Position numbers and translations under genes: made by a program
Part shown: one piece after another, positions 9,467 through 18,591 of the stretch
Layout of the letters: each line of letters starts with the position of its first letter
Position numbering within the stretch: position 1 is the stretch's first letter
NCBI GenBank assembly: GCA_016710165.1
Contig: JADJLJ010000001.1
Span: 124,001-188,000, forward strand
Origin: Chitinophagaceae bacterium
GTDB lineage: Bacteria > Bacteroidota > Bacteroidia > Chitinophagales > Chitinophagaceae
Direction of reading: 5' to 3'
Length of the DNA: 64,000 nt
The notes under the pieces: generated by a model
Databases searched by the model: none
Seen by the model: the letters and a program-made list of their open reading frames with translations, nothing else
What the model was told of the DNA's origin: nothing

Positions 9467-10305
9467 GTCCTCAACAGGCTTTGATGTAACAGCCAGGAAA
9501 TTGACCGCATCAAAATGCCTGTTGTTATGAATAAAAAGCAAGAGAATGGCCCGAAAGTTTTTATCTGTGTTTGATAAGGGGAAACTGGCACTGGAAGATA
9601 TCAAAGTGAGCTTGTTTATCAGCCCGTATGAAGCAAAATCAGAAAATTAAAAAAGAAAAAAGTCTGAACAAACGGCAGGCTTACGCCTGGCATGGCAGGT
9701 ATATATACTACCAATCTACAAGTCCGGACTATTGGCTTGTTTGTATGATGCGATTAATAATAAGACATTACGTGGACAATTTAACCCTTTATGACAATTG
9801 GGGGCATCCGTCTGACACTAAACCTGCAACTTACCCGGCACCACGCGTGAATGAAGTCCCGGGTGACAGACAATGATCCCTTCGGAACTAAAAATATTTT
9901 TACGAACTCAGGGACATCGCTTAATAACTTATTAGCGGTAAACAATTCATCTTACCGGGTAATACCATACCCGGCTGAAAACCGAACATTGCCGGGCCGG
10001 CTGTAAGAACAAATCCATGGCTGGCAGCCCCGGGAAATGCCACCACGTTAGGCTGGCACACCGGCCTTGCAGCAATAGAATATGATTATACCCGTGGTAA
10101 TAACGTTTGGGCATACCAGGACAGGGTTGCTCCTTCTAATACAGGTACCATTGCTAAATCAGCCAGTTCAACTACAACCCTGCCTGATCTGACATTTGAT
10201 TTTGTACCTAATTTTACTGTTGATCCATTACAGGAAGCTCCGGTACCAAACAAACAATTTAATGTAACCAACTTATTTTACTGGAATAATATTATACATG
10301 ATGTC

Positions 10306-12756
10306 ATGTACCAGTACGGCTTTGACGAACCGGCACATAATTTCCAGGATGATAACCTGGGCCGGGGTGGAGTGGGAAATGACCATGTGAATGCGGAAGC
10401 CCAGGATGGCAGCGGCACCAATAATGCAAATTTTAGTACCCCAAATGACGGAGCATCCGGCAGGATGCAGATGTATTTATTTAATTTAAACGGCGTAAAC
10501 CCAAACAGGGATGGTGATGTGGATAACGGTATTATTGTGCATGAATATGGCCATGGCATCAGTATACGGTTAACCGGCGGCGGGGCTACTGTATGTTTAT
10601 CCGGAGCTGAACAAATGGGTGAGGGATGGAGCGATTATTACGCTTTAATGTTTACCACCAACTGGGCTACTGCTTCAGTAAACGACGGATTTAACATACC
10701 CAGGCATATGGGAGCTTATGCACTGAATAATGTAAGCATCTTTGCATGCCCCTATGCGGCTCCGGTACCACCTTGTACGGCTGCACCAAACCTGGGTATC
10801 CGCCATTTCCCTTACAGCACCAATATGGCAGTAAATCCCTGGGTATATGCAACTGTCATTCCTTCAAGGGTGCATGACCGTGGTGAAATCTGGGCTGCCA
10901 TCCTTTGGGATATGACCTGGAATCTGATACAGGCAAGAGGGATCAGTGCGAACCTGTACGATGCCAACGCTACCGGAGGTAATGTTGTTTCTATGCGATT
11001 GGTAACAACGGGTTTAAAACTGCAACCCTGCAGTGTTGGCTTCGTGGATGGGCGCAATGCCATACTTGCAGCAGACCAGGCATTATACGGTGGGGCAAAC
11101 CAATGCCTGATCTGGGAAGCATTTGCCAGGCGGGGTATTGGGTACAGTGCATCTCAAGGCAGCAGTTTAAGTGTTACTGACCAAACGCCGGCTTTTGATC
11201 TGCACCCTTCCTGCTTAACTACACCGTATATTGTTACTGCCGGATCGGCCATCACTGCTGAAAGTTGTTCACCGCCGAACTTGGGTATTGATCCGGATGA
11301 AACAGTAACGGTTGATCTCACCCTGTCTAATTTGGCACCTGTTGGTACTACCAACCTGGTTGCCACGTTACAAGCCACCGGCGGTGTTACAAATCCCAGT
11401 GGTCCTCAGAATTATGGCGTACTGGTTTCAAGCAATCCCGATGTAACCCGTTCATTTAGTTTTACGGCATCAAACGTAGCTTGTGGTGACACCATTACAC
11501 TTACGCTGCAGTTGCAGGATGGAGCAAATAACCTGGGAAATGTTACCTATAAATTTGCAACTGGTGCGCTTGTTTCGATCTCTAGTGAGAACTTTGATGC
11601 GGTTACCGCTCCGTCATTACCTGCCGGTTGGGTTGCAAATAATGAAACGGGTACTTCCGGTCCGTGGCAAACATCGAACGTAGCATCCGTGTCGGCGCCT
11701 AATTCCATTTTTGTAGATAACCCGGGCGTTGTTTCGCTCAGAAACATTGAAACGCCATCAATTTTTATAGCATCAGCCGGAAATTCATTGAGTTTCCAGA
11801 ATAATTATAATACCGAATCCGGCTTTGACGGCGGAGTGCTGGAAATTTCAATTGGTGGAGCTCCTTACCAGGATATCGTGACTGCAGGCGGTACATTCAC
11901 TGCAGGTGGTTATAACAGAACATTAAGCACTTGTTGTGATAATCCTCTACCAGGCAGGCAGGCATGGTCAGGCAACAGCAATGGTTTTATAACTACTGCT
12001 GTTACGTTACCTGCGACCGTAGTTGGTCAAAATGTGACATTCAGGTTCCGCATGGGAACTGATAATTCGATTTCAGCCGTCGGATGGCGAATAGATAATT
12101 TCAATATTTTCTCCCGTCAATGTTGCTCATGTACACCACCTGTAATTACATCCCCAACAGTCACGCAGCCAACCTGCCTGGTACCAACGGGAACGATCGT
12201 TGTAAATGCAACGGGTAACAGTCCGCTGGAATACAGCGTGGACAACGGCGCTACCTGGCAGCCATCTGCAACGTTCAGCGGCCTGGCACCAAGCAATTAC
12301 TATATCATTTCGGTCCGGCATATCAGTAACCCAACCTGTGCTTCTACCTACGCAGGTAACCCGGTTGTAATTCATGCAACGGTACCGCCCGTAGTTGCTA
12401 TAAGTTCCGACGGTCCGATTGAGTTCTGCGCCGGTGGATCGGTCAACCTCAGCGCGGTGGTATTGTACCCGAATTACCTGCGGGTGAATACTCCTTATGC
12501 CATTGATATGAGCATAGGTACTGCTAATTTCGGGCCGCCTGTTACAACCACACCGTTAAACGGAGACTTTGTTTATATCCCTGACGGAGCAGCGAGTTAT
12601 TTGGGATGCTCACCGTATGCAGCCGGATCATTGACCGGTAAAGTGGCTGTGATAGACAGAGGTACCTGCCCATTTGTTATAAAAGCTAAAAATGCCCAGG
12701 ATGCAGGAGCTATAGGTGTTATTATTGTTAACAACCAAACCGACAGGCCCTTTTAA
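10306..12756 (+). CDS. M36 metallopeptidase catalytic fragment with MAM-like, SprB-like and first PA domain
   Basis: The frame is open back to 9979, so the ATG at 10306 is an internal Met (DVMYQYGFDEP) and not the gene start. Zinc site HEYGH at 10540-10554 (residues 79-83 counted from 10306) with the third ligand in EGWSDYY (E106), exactly as in fungalysins. Then a beta-sandwich, a cleaved-adhesin/MAM-like domain (SENFDAVTAPSLPAGW...FRFRMGTDNSISAVGWRIDNF), a SprB-like repeat (LEYSVDNGATWQPS) and the first PA domain (GKVAVIDRGTCPFVIKAKNAQDAGAIGVIIVNN). Ends in a shifted stop because of an extra C near 12735; the right frame continues PTGPFNMGSSDPS in the next fragment. Confidence 0.85.
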   Translation: MYQYGFDEPAHNFQDDNLGRGGVGNDHVNAEAQDGSGTNNANFSTPNDGASGRMQMYLFNLNGVNPNRDGDVDNGIIVHEYGHGISIRLTGGGATVCLSGAEQMGEGWSDYYALMFTTNWATASVNDGFNIPRHMGAYALNNVSIFACPYAAPVPPCTAAPNLGIRHFPYSTNMAVNPWVYATVIPSRVHDRGEIWAAILWDMTWNLIQARGISANLYDANATGGNVVSMRLVTTGLKLQPCSVGFVDGRNAILAADQALYGGANQCLIWEAFARRGIGYSASQGSSLSVTDQTPAFDLHPSCLTTPYIVTAGSAITAESCSPPNLGIDPDETVTVDLTLSNLAPVGTTNLVATLQATGGVTNPSGPQNYGVLVSSNPDVTRSFSFTASNVACGDTITLTLQLQDGANNLGNVTYKFATGALVSISSENFDAVTAPSLPAGWVANNETGTSGPWQTSNVASVSAPNSIFVDNPGVVSLRNIETPSIFIASAGNSLSFQNNYNTESGFDGGVLEISIGGAPYQDIVTAGGTFTAGGYNRTLSTCCDNPLPGRQAWSGNSNGFITTAVTLPATVVGQNVTFRFRMGTDNSISAVGWRIDNFNIFSRQCCSCTPPVITSPTVTQPTCLVPTGTIVVNATGNSPLEYSVDNGATWQPSATFSGLAPSNYYIISVRHISNPTCASTYAGNPVVIHATVPPVVAISSDGPIEFCAGGSVNLSAVVLYPNYLRVNTPYAIDMSIGTANFGPPVTTTPLNGDFVYIPDGAASYLGCSPYAAGSLTGKVAVIDRGTCPFVIKAKNAQDAGAIGVIIVNNQTDRPF

Positions 12757-14023
12757 TATGGGCAGCTCAGATCCCAGTATAATTATAACTATTCCGCTGA
12801 TAAGTATGAGCCAGGCCGATGGTGCGGTCCTAAAGAATATGATAGCGCAGGGAACAACGAACGGCAATACCTTACCGCATACCTATAGTTATCTCTGGTC
12901 AACCGGGGCTACTACAGAAACCATCAATGTTACGCAAAGCGGTACATTCAGTGTTCAGGCAACCGATGAGAACGGTTGTACCGGTAGTTCCGATCCGGTG
13001 ACCGTAACAGTTTACCCGCCTCCGGTAATAACTGCCCCTGCCGTTACCCAGCCAACTTGTTTGGTACCAACCGGTACCATTGTAGTGAATGCGACCGGAA
13101 CGGGAACACTGGAATACAGTATTGATAATGGCGCTACCTGGCAGCCATCTGCTACTTTCAGCGGCCTGGCACCAAGCAATTATTATATCATTTCGGTCCG
13201 GCATATCAGTAACCCAACCTGTGCATCCACGTACGGAGGCAACCCGGTTGTTATTCATGCAACGGTATCACCGGTAGTTGGTATAGGAGCCGACGGTCCC
13301 ATTGAGTTCTGTGCCGGTGGATCGGTTAACCTCAGCGCTGTGGTAGCATACCCGAATTACCTGCGGGTGCTGACACCATATACCATTGATATGGGCATAG
13401 GCACGGCAGTTTTCGGACCACCGATAACAACCACAGCCCTTAACGGAGACTTTGTTTATATCCCTGACGGTACGGCCAGTTATTTGGGATGCTCTCCGTA
13501 TACAGCCGGATCATTGACTGGTAAAGTGGCGGTGATAGACAGGGGAACCTGCTTATTTACTATAAAAGTTAAAAACGCCCAGGATGCAGGAGCTATCGGG
13601 GTGATTATTGTAAACAATAATGCCACAGGCCTTGTAAATATGGGCGGTGCAGATCCAACGATAACCATTCCTTCGGTCTTTGTAAGCCAGGCCGATGGAG
13701 CGATCCTCAAGAATATGATAGCCCAGGGAACAACGAACGGTAATACATTACCGCATACCTACAGTTATCTCTGGTCAACCGGTGCTACAACAGAAACCAT
13801 CAATGTTACGCAAAGCGGCAACTTCTCTGTTACAGCAACGGATGAGAACGGTTGTGCCGGTAGTTCCGATCCGGTGACCGTAACGGTTAATCCAATACCG
13901 GATGCGGTGGCCACCCCATCATCACAATCCATTTGTTCGGGTTCATCCATCACTACTATTGTAAACAGTGGCAGTGTTGCCGGTACGGTATTCAACTGGA
14001 CCGGGATAATACGGTTGATGTAA
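12716..14023 (+). CDS. Second repeat unit fragment of the M36 protein (SprB-like, Ig-like with nested PA domain)
   Basis: Genuine coding in this frame starts near 12736 and runs to 14000. It holds the end of the first PA/Ig unit (YSYLWSTGATTETINVTQSGTF) and a full second unit: SprB-like repeat (LEYSIDNGATWQPS), Ig start (GADGPIEFCAGGSVNLSAVV), PA domain (GKVAVIDRGTCLFTIKVKNAQ) and Ig end (YSYLWSTGATTETINVTQ). The two units are about 884 bp apart and nearly identical in long stretches, so the duplication is recent. The frame is lost by a missing C at about 14001 (FNWT/GIIRLM). The first residues from 12716 are the shadow of the previous frame. Confidence 0.75.
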   Translation: MLLLLTTKPTGPFNMGSSDPSIIITIPLISMSQADGAVLKNMIAQGTTNGNTLPHTYSYLWSTGATTETINVTQSGTFSVQATDENGCTGSSDPVTVTVYPPPVITAPAVTQPTCLVPTGTIVVNATGTGTLEYSIDNGATWQPSATFSGLAPSNYYIISVRHISNPTCASTYGGNPVVIHATVSPVVGIGADGPIEFCAGGSVNLSAVVAYPNYLRVLTPYTIDMGIGTAVFGPPITTTALNGDFVYIPDGTASYLGCSPYTAGSLTGKVAVIDRGTCLFTIKVKNAQDAGAIGVIIVNNNATGLVNMGGADPTITIPSVFVSQADGAILKNMIAQGTTNGNTLPHTYSYLWSTGATTETINVTQSGNFSVTATDENGCAGSSDPVTVTVNPIPDAVATPSSQSICSGSSITTIVNSGSVAGTVFNWTGIIRLM

Positions 14024-15561
14024 CGGGTATAGCAGCCAGTGGCACAGGAGATATCAGTGGTACATTGACCAATACCACGGCAGCCCCGGTAACCGTGACC
14101 TTTACCATCACGCCATCTTATACCAATGGTGATGTAACCTGCACGGGAACACCGATCACGGCAACGGTAACGGTAAACCCGGCGCTGCATTTTGCCTGCC
14201 CGGCTAATATGGTTGAGACGATCACTGACGTGATCTGTTTCAAAGCGGTGAATACACCCAACCCCAGTTTCTGCGGTACGCTTACCAAGCTCACCTGGAA
14301 ACTGACGGGAGCTACGGTGCTGAGTTCACCAACCAGCGGTATCAACTACCTGGGATTACGGAATATGAATGTGGGTACTACCACGGTTACTTATACAGCC
14401 ACTTTTACCGGTGGTATTGTAAGGACCTGTTCCTTCACGGTGCTGGTAAAAGAGACCATCGCACCTACGATCCTTTGCCCTGCAGACAAACACGTGAACA
14501 CAGACCTGGGTAAATGTTATAAGACCGGCCCGGTAAGCCTGGGCACGCCAACGGTTACTGATAACTGCGGTATCGCATCGGTTACCAATGATGCCCCGGC
14601 TGTTTACCAGAAGGGCGTGAATTATGTGACCTGGACGGTAACCGATAAGAGCGGCAATACCCGTACCTGTGTACAACGGGTAACGGTGAACGATGTGGAG
14701 AAGCCTACCATTACCTGTCCTGCCAGTGTGATCGTAAATACAGGGGCAGTATGTACGGCTACCCCGGTAACCTTACCGCCGCCGGTATTTAATGACAACT
14801 GCGGCGTAACCAAATTAATATGGGCCATGACAGGAGTTACATCAGGAGGATCTCCCAATACGGGCATCAACTATGTACCAACGATGAACTATGCTACCGG
14901 TGTAAGCACCATTGTTTATACTGCCTTTGATGAAACGGGCAATGCAAGGACCTGTACGTTCACCGTAACGGTGAAGGATGTAACGCCGCCAACGCTTGTA
15001 TGTCCGCCGGCACAAACCTTCTGTAAGGTTGCCAATAACACGTACAGCGTTCCACCGCTGGTACAGAGTGATAATTGTGTGATAGCCCTTACCAATTTCC
15101 GGATCACGGGAGCCACGAGCCGCACGGGATCGGGTATCAATGCAAGCGGAATATTTAACCTGGGATTATCCACGATCACCTGGACGGTGAAGGATGTGAA
15201 TGGTAATATAGCAACCTGTGCCACTACGGTAACGGTAGTGCCGACAACTGATCCATTCTGCAACCCGCTGCCACGAACAGATCCGGGCGCCATACCTAAA
15301 TATACCGAGCCGGAGGTTCCGGGCTTATCGGTAACGGCATGGCCTAACCCAACCAGCAGTTATTTTAACCTGAAAGTGAAGAGCCGGTCACAAGAAGCGG
15401 TTGAGATCCGTATGATCGATATGACGGGTAAGCTGGTTCAGGTGCGGAAGGGTATAGCAGGAGAGACCTACCTGTTTGGCAGCAATGCCGTATCGGGTAT
15501 GTATATCCTGGAAGCAAGCCAGGGAGGTAAAACAGTACGGACCAAAGTGGTCAAACAATAA
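13933..15561 (+). CDS. HYR-repeat and T9SS C-terminal fragment of the M36 protein
   Basis: True coding in this frame starts near 14002 (RDNTVDVTGIAASGTGDISG); bases 13933-14001 are out of frame. It holds four hyalin-repeat (HYR) like modules with the pattern PTIxCPAxxxV...DNCG...GxNxVTWTVTDxSGNxxTCxxxVTV (about 14180, 14450, 14700, 14985), then a type A sorting domain (VTAWPNPTSSYFNLKV...GMYILEASQGGKTVRTKVVKQ). HYR modules mediate adhesion or spacing in surface proteins, and the tail predicts T9SS export. Ends TAA 15559-15561. Confidence 0.85.
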   Translation: MFGFIHHYYCKQWQCCRYGIQLDRDNTVDVTGIAASGTGDISGTLTNTTAAPVTVTFTITPSYTNGDVTCTGTPITATVTVNPALHFACPANMVETITDVICFKAVNTPNPSFCGTLTKLTWKLTGATVLSSPTSGINYLGLRNMNVGTTTVTYTATFTGGIVRTCSFTVLVKETIAPTILCPADKHVNTDLGKCYKTGPVSLGTPTVTDNCGIASVTNDAPAVYQKGVNYVTWTVTDKSGNTRTCVQRVTVNDVEKPTITCPASVIVNTGAVCTATPVTLPPPVFNDNCGVTKLIWAMTGVTSGGSPNTGINYVPTMNYATGVSTIVYTAFDETGNARTCTFTVTVKDVTPPTLVCPPAQTFCKVANNTYSVPPLVQSDNCVIALTNFRITGATSRTGSGINASGIFNLGLSTITWTVKDVNGNIATCATTVTVVPTTDPFCNPLPRTDPGAIPKYTEPEVPGLSVTAWPNPTSSYFNLKVKSRSQEAVEIRMIDMTGKLVQVRKGIAGETYLFGSNAVSGMYILEASQGGKTVRTKVVKQ

Positions 15562-15584
15562 ATAAGTTAACCCCCATCTTTTCA

Positions 15585-15614
15585 GGCCATCCGTTCAACC
15601 GGGTGGCCTTTTTT
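15585..15614 (+). terminator. Rho-independent terminator of the M36 gene
   Basis: 8-bp stem GGCCATCC (15585-15592) with GGGTGGCC (15601-15608, one G-T pair) followed by T6, 24 bp after the M36 stop codon. Confidence 0.75.
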
Positions 15615-15650
15615 ATTTTCCCCCGGTGAAAGCCTCCGGGTTAAATAAAA

Positions 15651-15672
15651 GGGAACATAATTTTATGTTCCC
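15651..15672. terminator. Hairpin at the catalase 3' end
   Basis: Perfect 10-bp stem GGGAACATAA (15651-15660) / TTATGTTCCC (15663-15672) with A-rich and T-rich flanks, positioned to terminate the leftward catalase gene and act as a barrier between the convergent units. Confidence 0.7.
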
Positions 15673-15695
15673 TTTCTTCTTCACAAGGCATACAC

Positions 15696-17207
15696 TCATG
15701 CCATTTCCGGATGACGTTTCAACTGGGCCATCACTTTATCTGTATCCACCTGCAATCCTTTTGCTATTTCTTCTCCCAATTGCTCATCCGCCCTGAACCA
15801 GTGGCACAACTGCCGGTTAATGATCGCTTCTCTTTCCGGTCCGCTGATACCTTTCATGGCTTCAACAATATTATGAATGGTATCCCTCTTTTCCCGCTCG
15901 TTCATCACTTTGCGGAACAATATGCCCGGCTGGGTGTAGTGATCATTATCCCCTTCCGCATTGCGGTCGTACCAATCAGCCACCTGGCTTTCCATCACCA
16001 TGGCGGGTTGCTGGTATTTCATATCCACATAGATCTCATCAAAACTGTTGGGATAATAATTGGCAGCGCTTCCGCCGTTCTGGTCTACCCGCATCATGCC
16101 GTCTCGGTGATAATTGTTCACGGCAAACGGGCATTGGTTTACGGGTATCTGCTCAAAATTGACTCCCAGGCGATAACGTTGTGCATCGGGATAAGAAAGC
16201 AATCTTCCCTGCAGCATTTTATCGGGTGAGTAGCTGATGCCATCCACCACGTTGGCGGGCGCAAAAGCTGCCTGTTCCACATCCCGGAAGTAGTTTTCGG
16301 GTATCTTATTTAATTCCATTTCGCCCACTTCGATCAGCGGGTAATCCTTGTGCGGCCAAACCTTGGTGAGGTCGAACGGATTCCATTGGTAGTTCTTGGC
16401 ATCTTTTTCGGGCATGATCTGCACCTTCAGTATCCATTTTGGGAAATTGCCTTTTTCAATGGCTTCCACCATATCCCGTTGTGCATGATCCGGATCTTTT
16501 CCTTTCATTTCAATGGCTTCTTCGTTGTTGAAATTCTTGATGCCTTGTTTGGTGATGAAATGGAATTTCACCCAGAATTTCTGGTTATGTGCATTGATGA
16601 AGGAATAGGTATGACTGCCAAAGCCGTGCATATTGCGGAAGCTGAACGGGGTACCCCGGTTGCTCATCAGGATCAGCACCTGGTGCAGGCTTTCGGGATT
16701 CAATGACCAGAAATCCCACATCATCGTCGGGCTTTTGCAATTTGTTTTGGGGTCCCTTTTCTGCGTGTGAATGAAGTCACTGAATTTTTTCGGGTCTTTA
16801 ATGAAGAACACCGGCGTGTTGTTACCGGTAAGGTCCCAGTTGCCGTCTTCGGTATAGAACTTAACAGCAAAACCACGGGGATCCCTTTCACTGTCGGCCG
16901 AACCCTTTTCGCCACCAACGGTGGAGAAGCGTACAAAGACCTTTGTTTCTTTTCCTATGGTATCAAACAGTTTCGCCTTCGTGTATTTGCTGATGTCGTG
17001 GGTAACGGTGAATTTTCCGAATACGCCTGTGCCTTTTGCATGAACAACCCTTTCCGGGATCCTTTCCCTGTTGAAATGGGCCATCTTTTCATGAAGGATA
17101 TAATCCTGCAGCAGCACCGGGCCCCGTGAGCCGATGGTCATCGAATTTTCGTGTTCTGCATAGGGAATACCGGATGCAGAGGTCAGTTTGATTATCTTCT
17201 TATTCAT
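15696..17207 (-). CDS. katA: Monofunctional haem catalase
   Basis: 503 residues, the size of small-subunit (clade 3) catalases. Breaks down hydrogen peroxide to water and oxygen in the cytoplasm. Distal haem side: H56 in ERVVHAKG and the Asn of DLTGNNTPVFF (residues 125-135). Proximal haem ligand Y339 in RLLSYPDAQRYRLG, with R335 four residues before. Substrate-channel and NADPH-region segments (SFRNMHGFGSHTYSF, residues 189-203) are present. Start ATG 17205-17207 is preceded by a purine-rich AAAGGAAA, one of the few Shine-Dalgarno-like sequences here. Stands alone between two terminators and a lipoprotein gene; with OsmC at 20.3 kb it gives the region a peroxide-defence flavour. Confidence 0.97.
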   Translation of the reverse strand: MNKKIIKLTSASGIPYAEHENSMTIGSRGPVLLQDYILHEKMAHFNRERIPERVVHAKGTGVFGKFTVTHDISKYTKAKLFDTIGKETKVFVRFSTVGGEKGSADSERDPRGFAVKFYTEDGNWDLTGNNTPVFFIKDPKKFSDFIHTQKRDPKTNCKSPTMMWDFWSLNPESLHQVLILMSNRGTPFSFRNMHGFGSHTYSFINAHNQKFWVKFHFITKQGIKNFNNEEAIEMKGKDPDHAQRDMVEAIEKGNFPKWILKVQIMPEKDAKNYQWNPFDLTKVWPHKDYPLIEVGEMELNKIPENYFRDVEQAAFAPANVVDGISYSPDKMLQGRLLSYPDAQRYRLGVNFEQIPVNQCPFAVNNYHRDGMMRVDQNGGSAANYYPNSFDEIYVDMKYQQPAMVMESQVADWYDRNAEGDNDHYTQPGILFRKVMNEREKRDTIHNIVEAMKGISGPEREAIINRQLCHWFRADEQLGEEIAKGLQVDTDKVMAQLKRHPEMA

Positions 17208-17404
17208 AAAATTTCCTTTGAAGTGAAGAATGTTGTTTCGATCGAAGGCCGGGATGCAGCAAAGAGAAGGGCTGCATTCCGCAGCATCGTAAGTTACGTT
17301 TTGCCAACGCCGGTTTCAATGACGGGCATCATCAAAAATCATGAAGGTCATCACCGGGATGGCGTGCCCGGGAGATCTACCCGGCCATTGCACAGGGGCA
17401 GACA

Positions 17405-18325
17405 TTATTCTTTCCGGAAATAATCCCCGGTATTGATGAAATATTCCTCTTTCATCAGCTGCATCATTTCCGCTTTCGTCCAGTTGCAGTTAAAATAGAA
17501 CAGGTCTGATCTCGAACTTTTGGGATAGAACATGGAGGGCAGTGTTTTTGCCTTTACCGAACATTCCCATACCCTGAATGTTGCTGCGGACGTTTTTTCC
17601 AGGATAAAGATCTGCCACCAGGGACTATGTTCACCCAGTACCCGGCTGCGGATATTGAGTACATGAAAACGATCGTCGAGCTTCCGTAAAAAAGCATTCT
17701 CCCCCAGGTCGATGCAAATGGTATCCCGTTTGGCAACAATGATCGTGTCTTTATCAAGTACATACGGATATCCTTTATCCAGGTATCCCTTGTCGTCTGT
17801 TTCATAGATCATGTTCCCATAGAGCAGGTAATTTTCCAGTGTATCCACGGGCCTTTTTAAACTGTCGTATTCGACGGACCGTAGCCAGTTGTATGTATTA
17901 TCCCCCGAATAAATGAACTCCGAACTTTTATTCAGCTTCGGCCAGGCGCCGGTCACGATCTTATCGGTGGAAAAGAAGAGCAACTGGATATTTTTTTTAT
18001 TTATGATGATGAATGAACTGTCTTCTTTGGCAAAGGGAGCAATGCCGTTGGCGCCGGTAGTACCCTGCAGGTCTGGATACGGGCCACCCTGACCATCCTG
18101 TTGCCCGGAAATTTTCACTGTATCAGTGAATTCAAAAGAATACGTACCGGTATCCTGTGAATACCACTTGCCCAGGTATCCTTCCGGGAACTCAACGATA
18201 TTTTCCCGGCCTGCGGGCTGGGGGGCAGAAAAATAAAATTCCGTGCAGGAAAATAAAAGCAGTTGCATGAAGAACAGTGCTGCCAGGCCACCGGATCTGA
18301 AATAATGGTGAAGGCGCACTCTCAT
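17405..18325 (-). CDS. Hypothetical lipoprotein
   Basis: 306 residues. N-terminal hydrophobic segment ends in a lipobox (LLLFSC, Cys27), so it is probably an SPase II lipoprotein anchored in the outer or inner membrane. No known domain recognised. The body contains lipocalin-like or META-like short strand motifs (YLGKWYSQDTGTYSFEFTD near the N-terminus), suggesting a beta-barrel or beta-sandwich. It lies 197 bp upstream of catalase on the same strand; co-transcription is possible but unsupported. Function unknown. Confidence 0.65.
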   Translation of the reverse strand: MRVRLHHYFRSGGLAALFFMQLLLFSCTEFYFSAPQPAGRENIVEFPEGYLGKWYSQDTGTYSFEFTDTVKISGQQDGQGGPYPDLQGTTGANGIAPFAKEDSSFIIINKKNIQLLFFSTDKIVTGAWPKLNKSSEFIYSGDNTYNWLRSVEYDSLKRPVDTLENYLLYGNMIYETDDKGYLDKGYPYVLDKDTIIVAKRDTICIDLGENAFLRKLDDRFHVLNIRSRVLGEHSPWWQIFILEKTSAATFRVWECSVKAKTLPSMFYPKSSRSDLFYFNCNWTKAEMMQLMKEEYFINTGDYFRKE

Positions 18326-18494
18326 ACTCCGGAATTTTGTGGAAAGCTACAACAGGCGGACTTTAATAATAATGATATCCATCATCAAATCACTTGATCT
18401 GGGATTATTTCCGGAAATTCATAAAAGGATCCCCGTTCCTGTGCATGGAAATGGGCAACTGTATAACTGTATTCTGCTATTCTCCGCATAAATA

Positions 18495-18525
18495 TTGACT
18501 TACTCAGAATTCCAGTATATCTTTA
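18495..18525 (+). promoter_or_regulatory. Promoter of the DUF4242/AraC regulator gene
   Basis: TTG at 18495-18497, a 20-bp spacer and TATCTTTA at 18518-18525, close to the Bacteroidota TTG-N(19-21)-TAnnTTTG consensus. Predicts a leader of about 60 nt before ATG 18592. Confidence 0.55.
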
Positions 18526-18591
18526 ACTCGCTTTTTTGAAGCGGATGATATGGGTGCGGGAATTCCCGGTTTGATCTAAACAGAAACAGGT

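Larger units (their letters stand above)
9107..15561 (+). pseudogene. Giant T9SS-secreted M36 (fungalysin-like) metallopeptidase gene, broken in several places
   Basis: Read as one gene of about 2,150 codons: signal peptide and FTP propeptide (9107-9466); decayed propeptide remainder (9467-9983) with stretches recognisable in changing frames; M36 catalytic domain (from about 9982); a MAM/cleaved-adhesin-like domain (about 11570-12120); two units of SprB-like repeat plus Ig-like domain with a nested PA domain (about 12130-13020 and 13020-13900); four HYR-like repeats (about 14180-15250); T9SS type A sorting domain (15320-15561). Frameshifts: several in 9467-9983, one lost base near 9981, one extra C near 12735, one lost C near 14001. 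The HEYGH zinc site and all later domains are otherwise well preserved, so decay must be recent, or part of the damage is assembly error. Confidence 0.8.
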
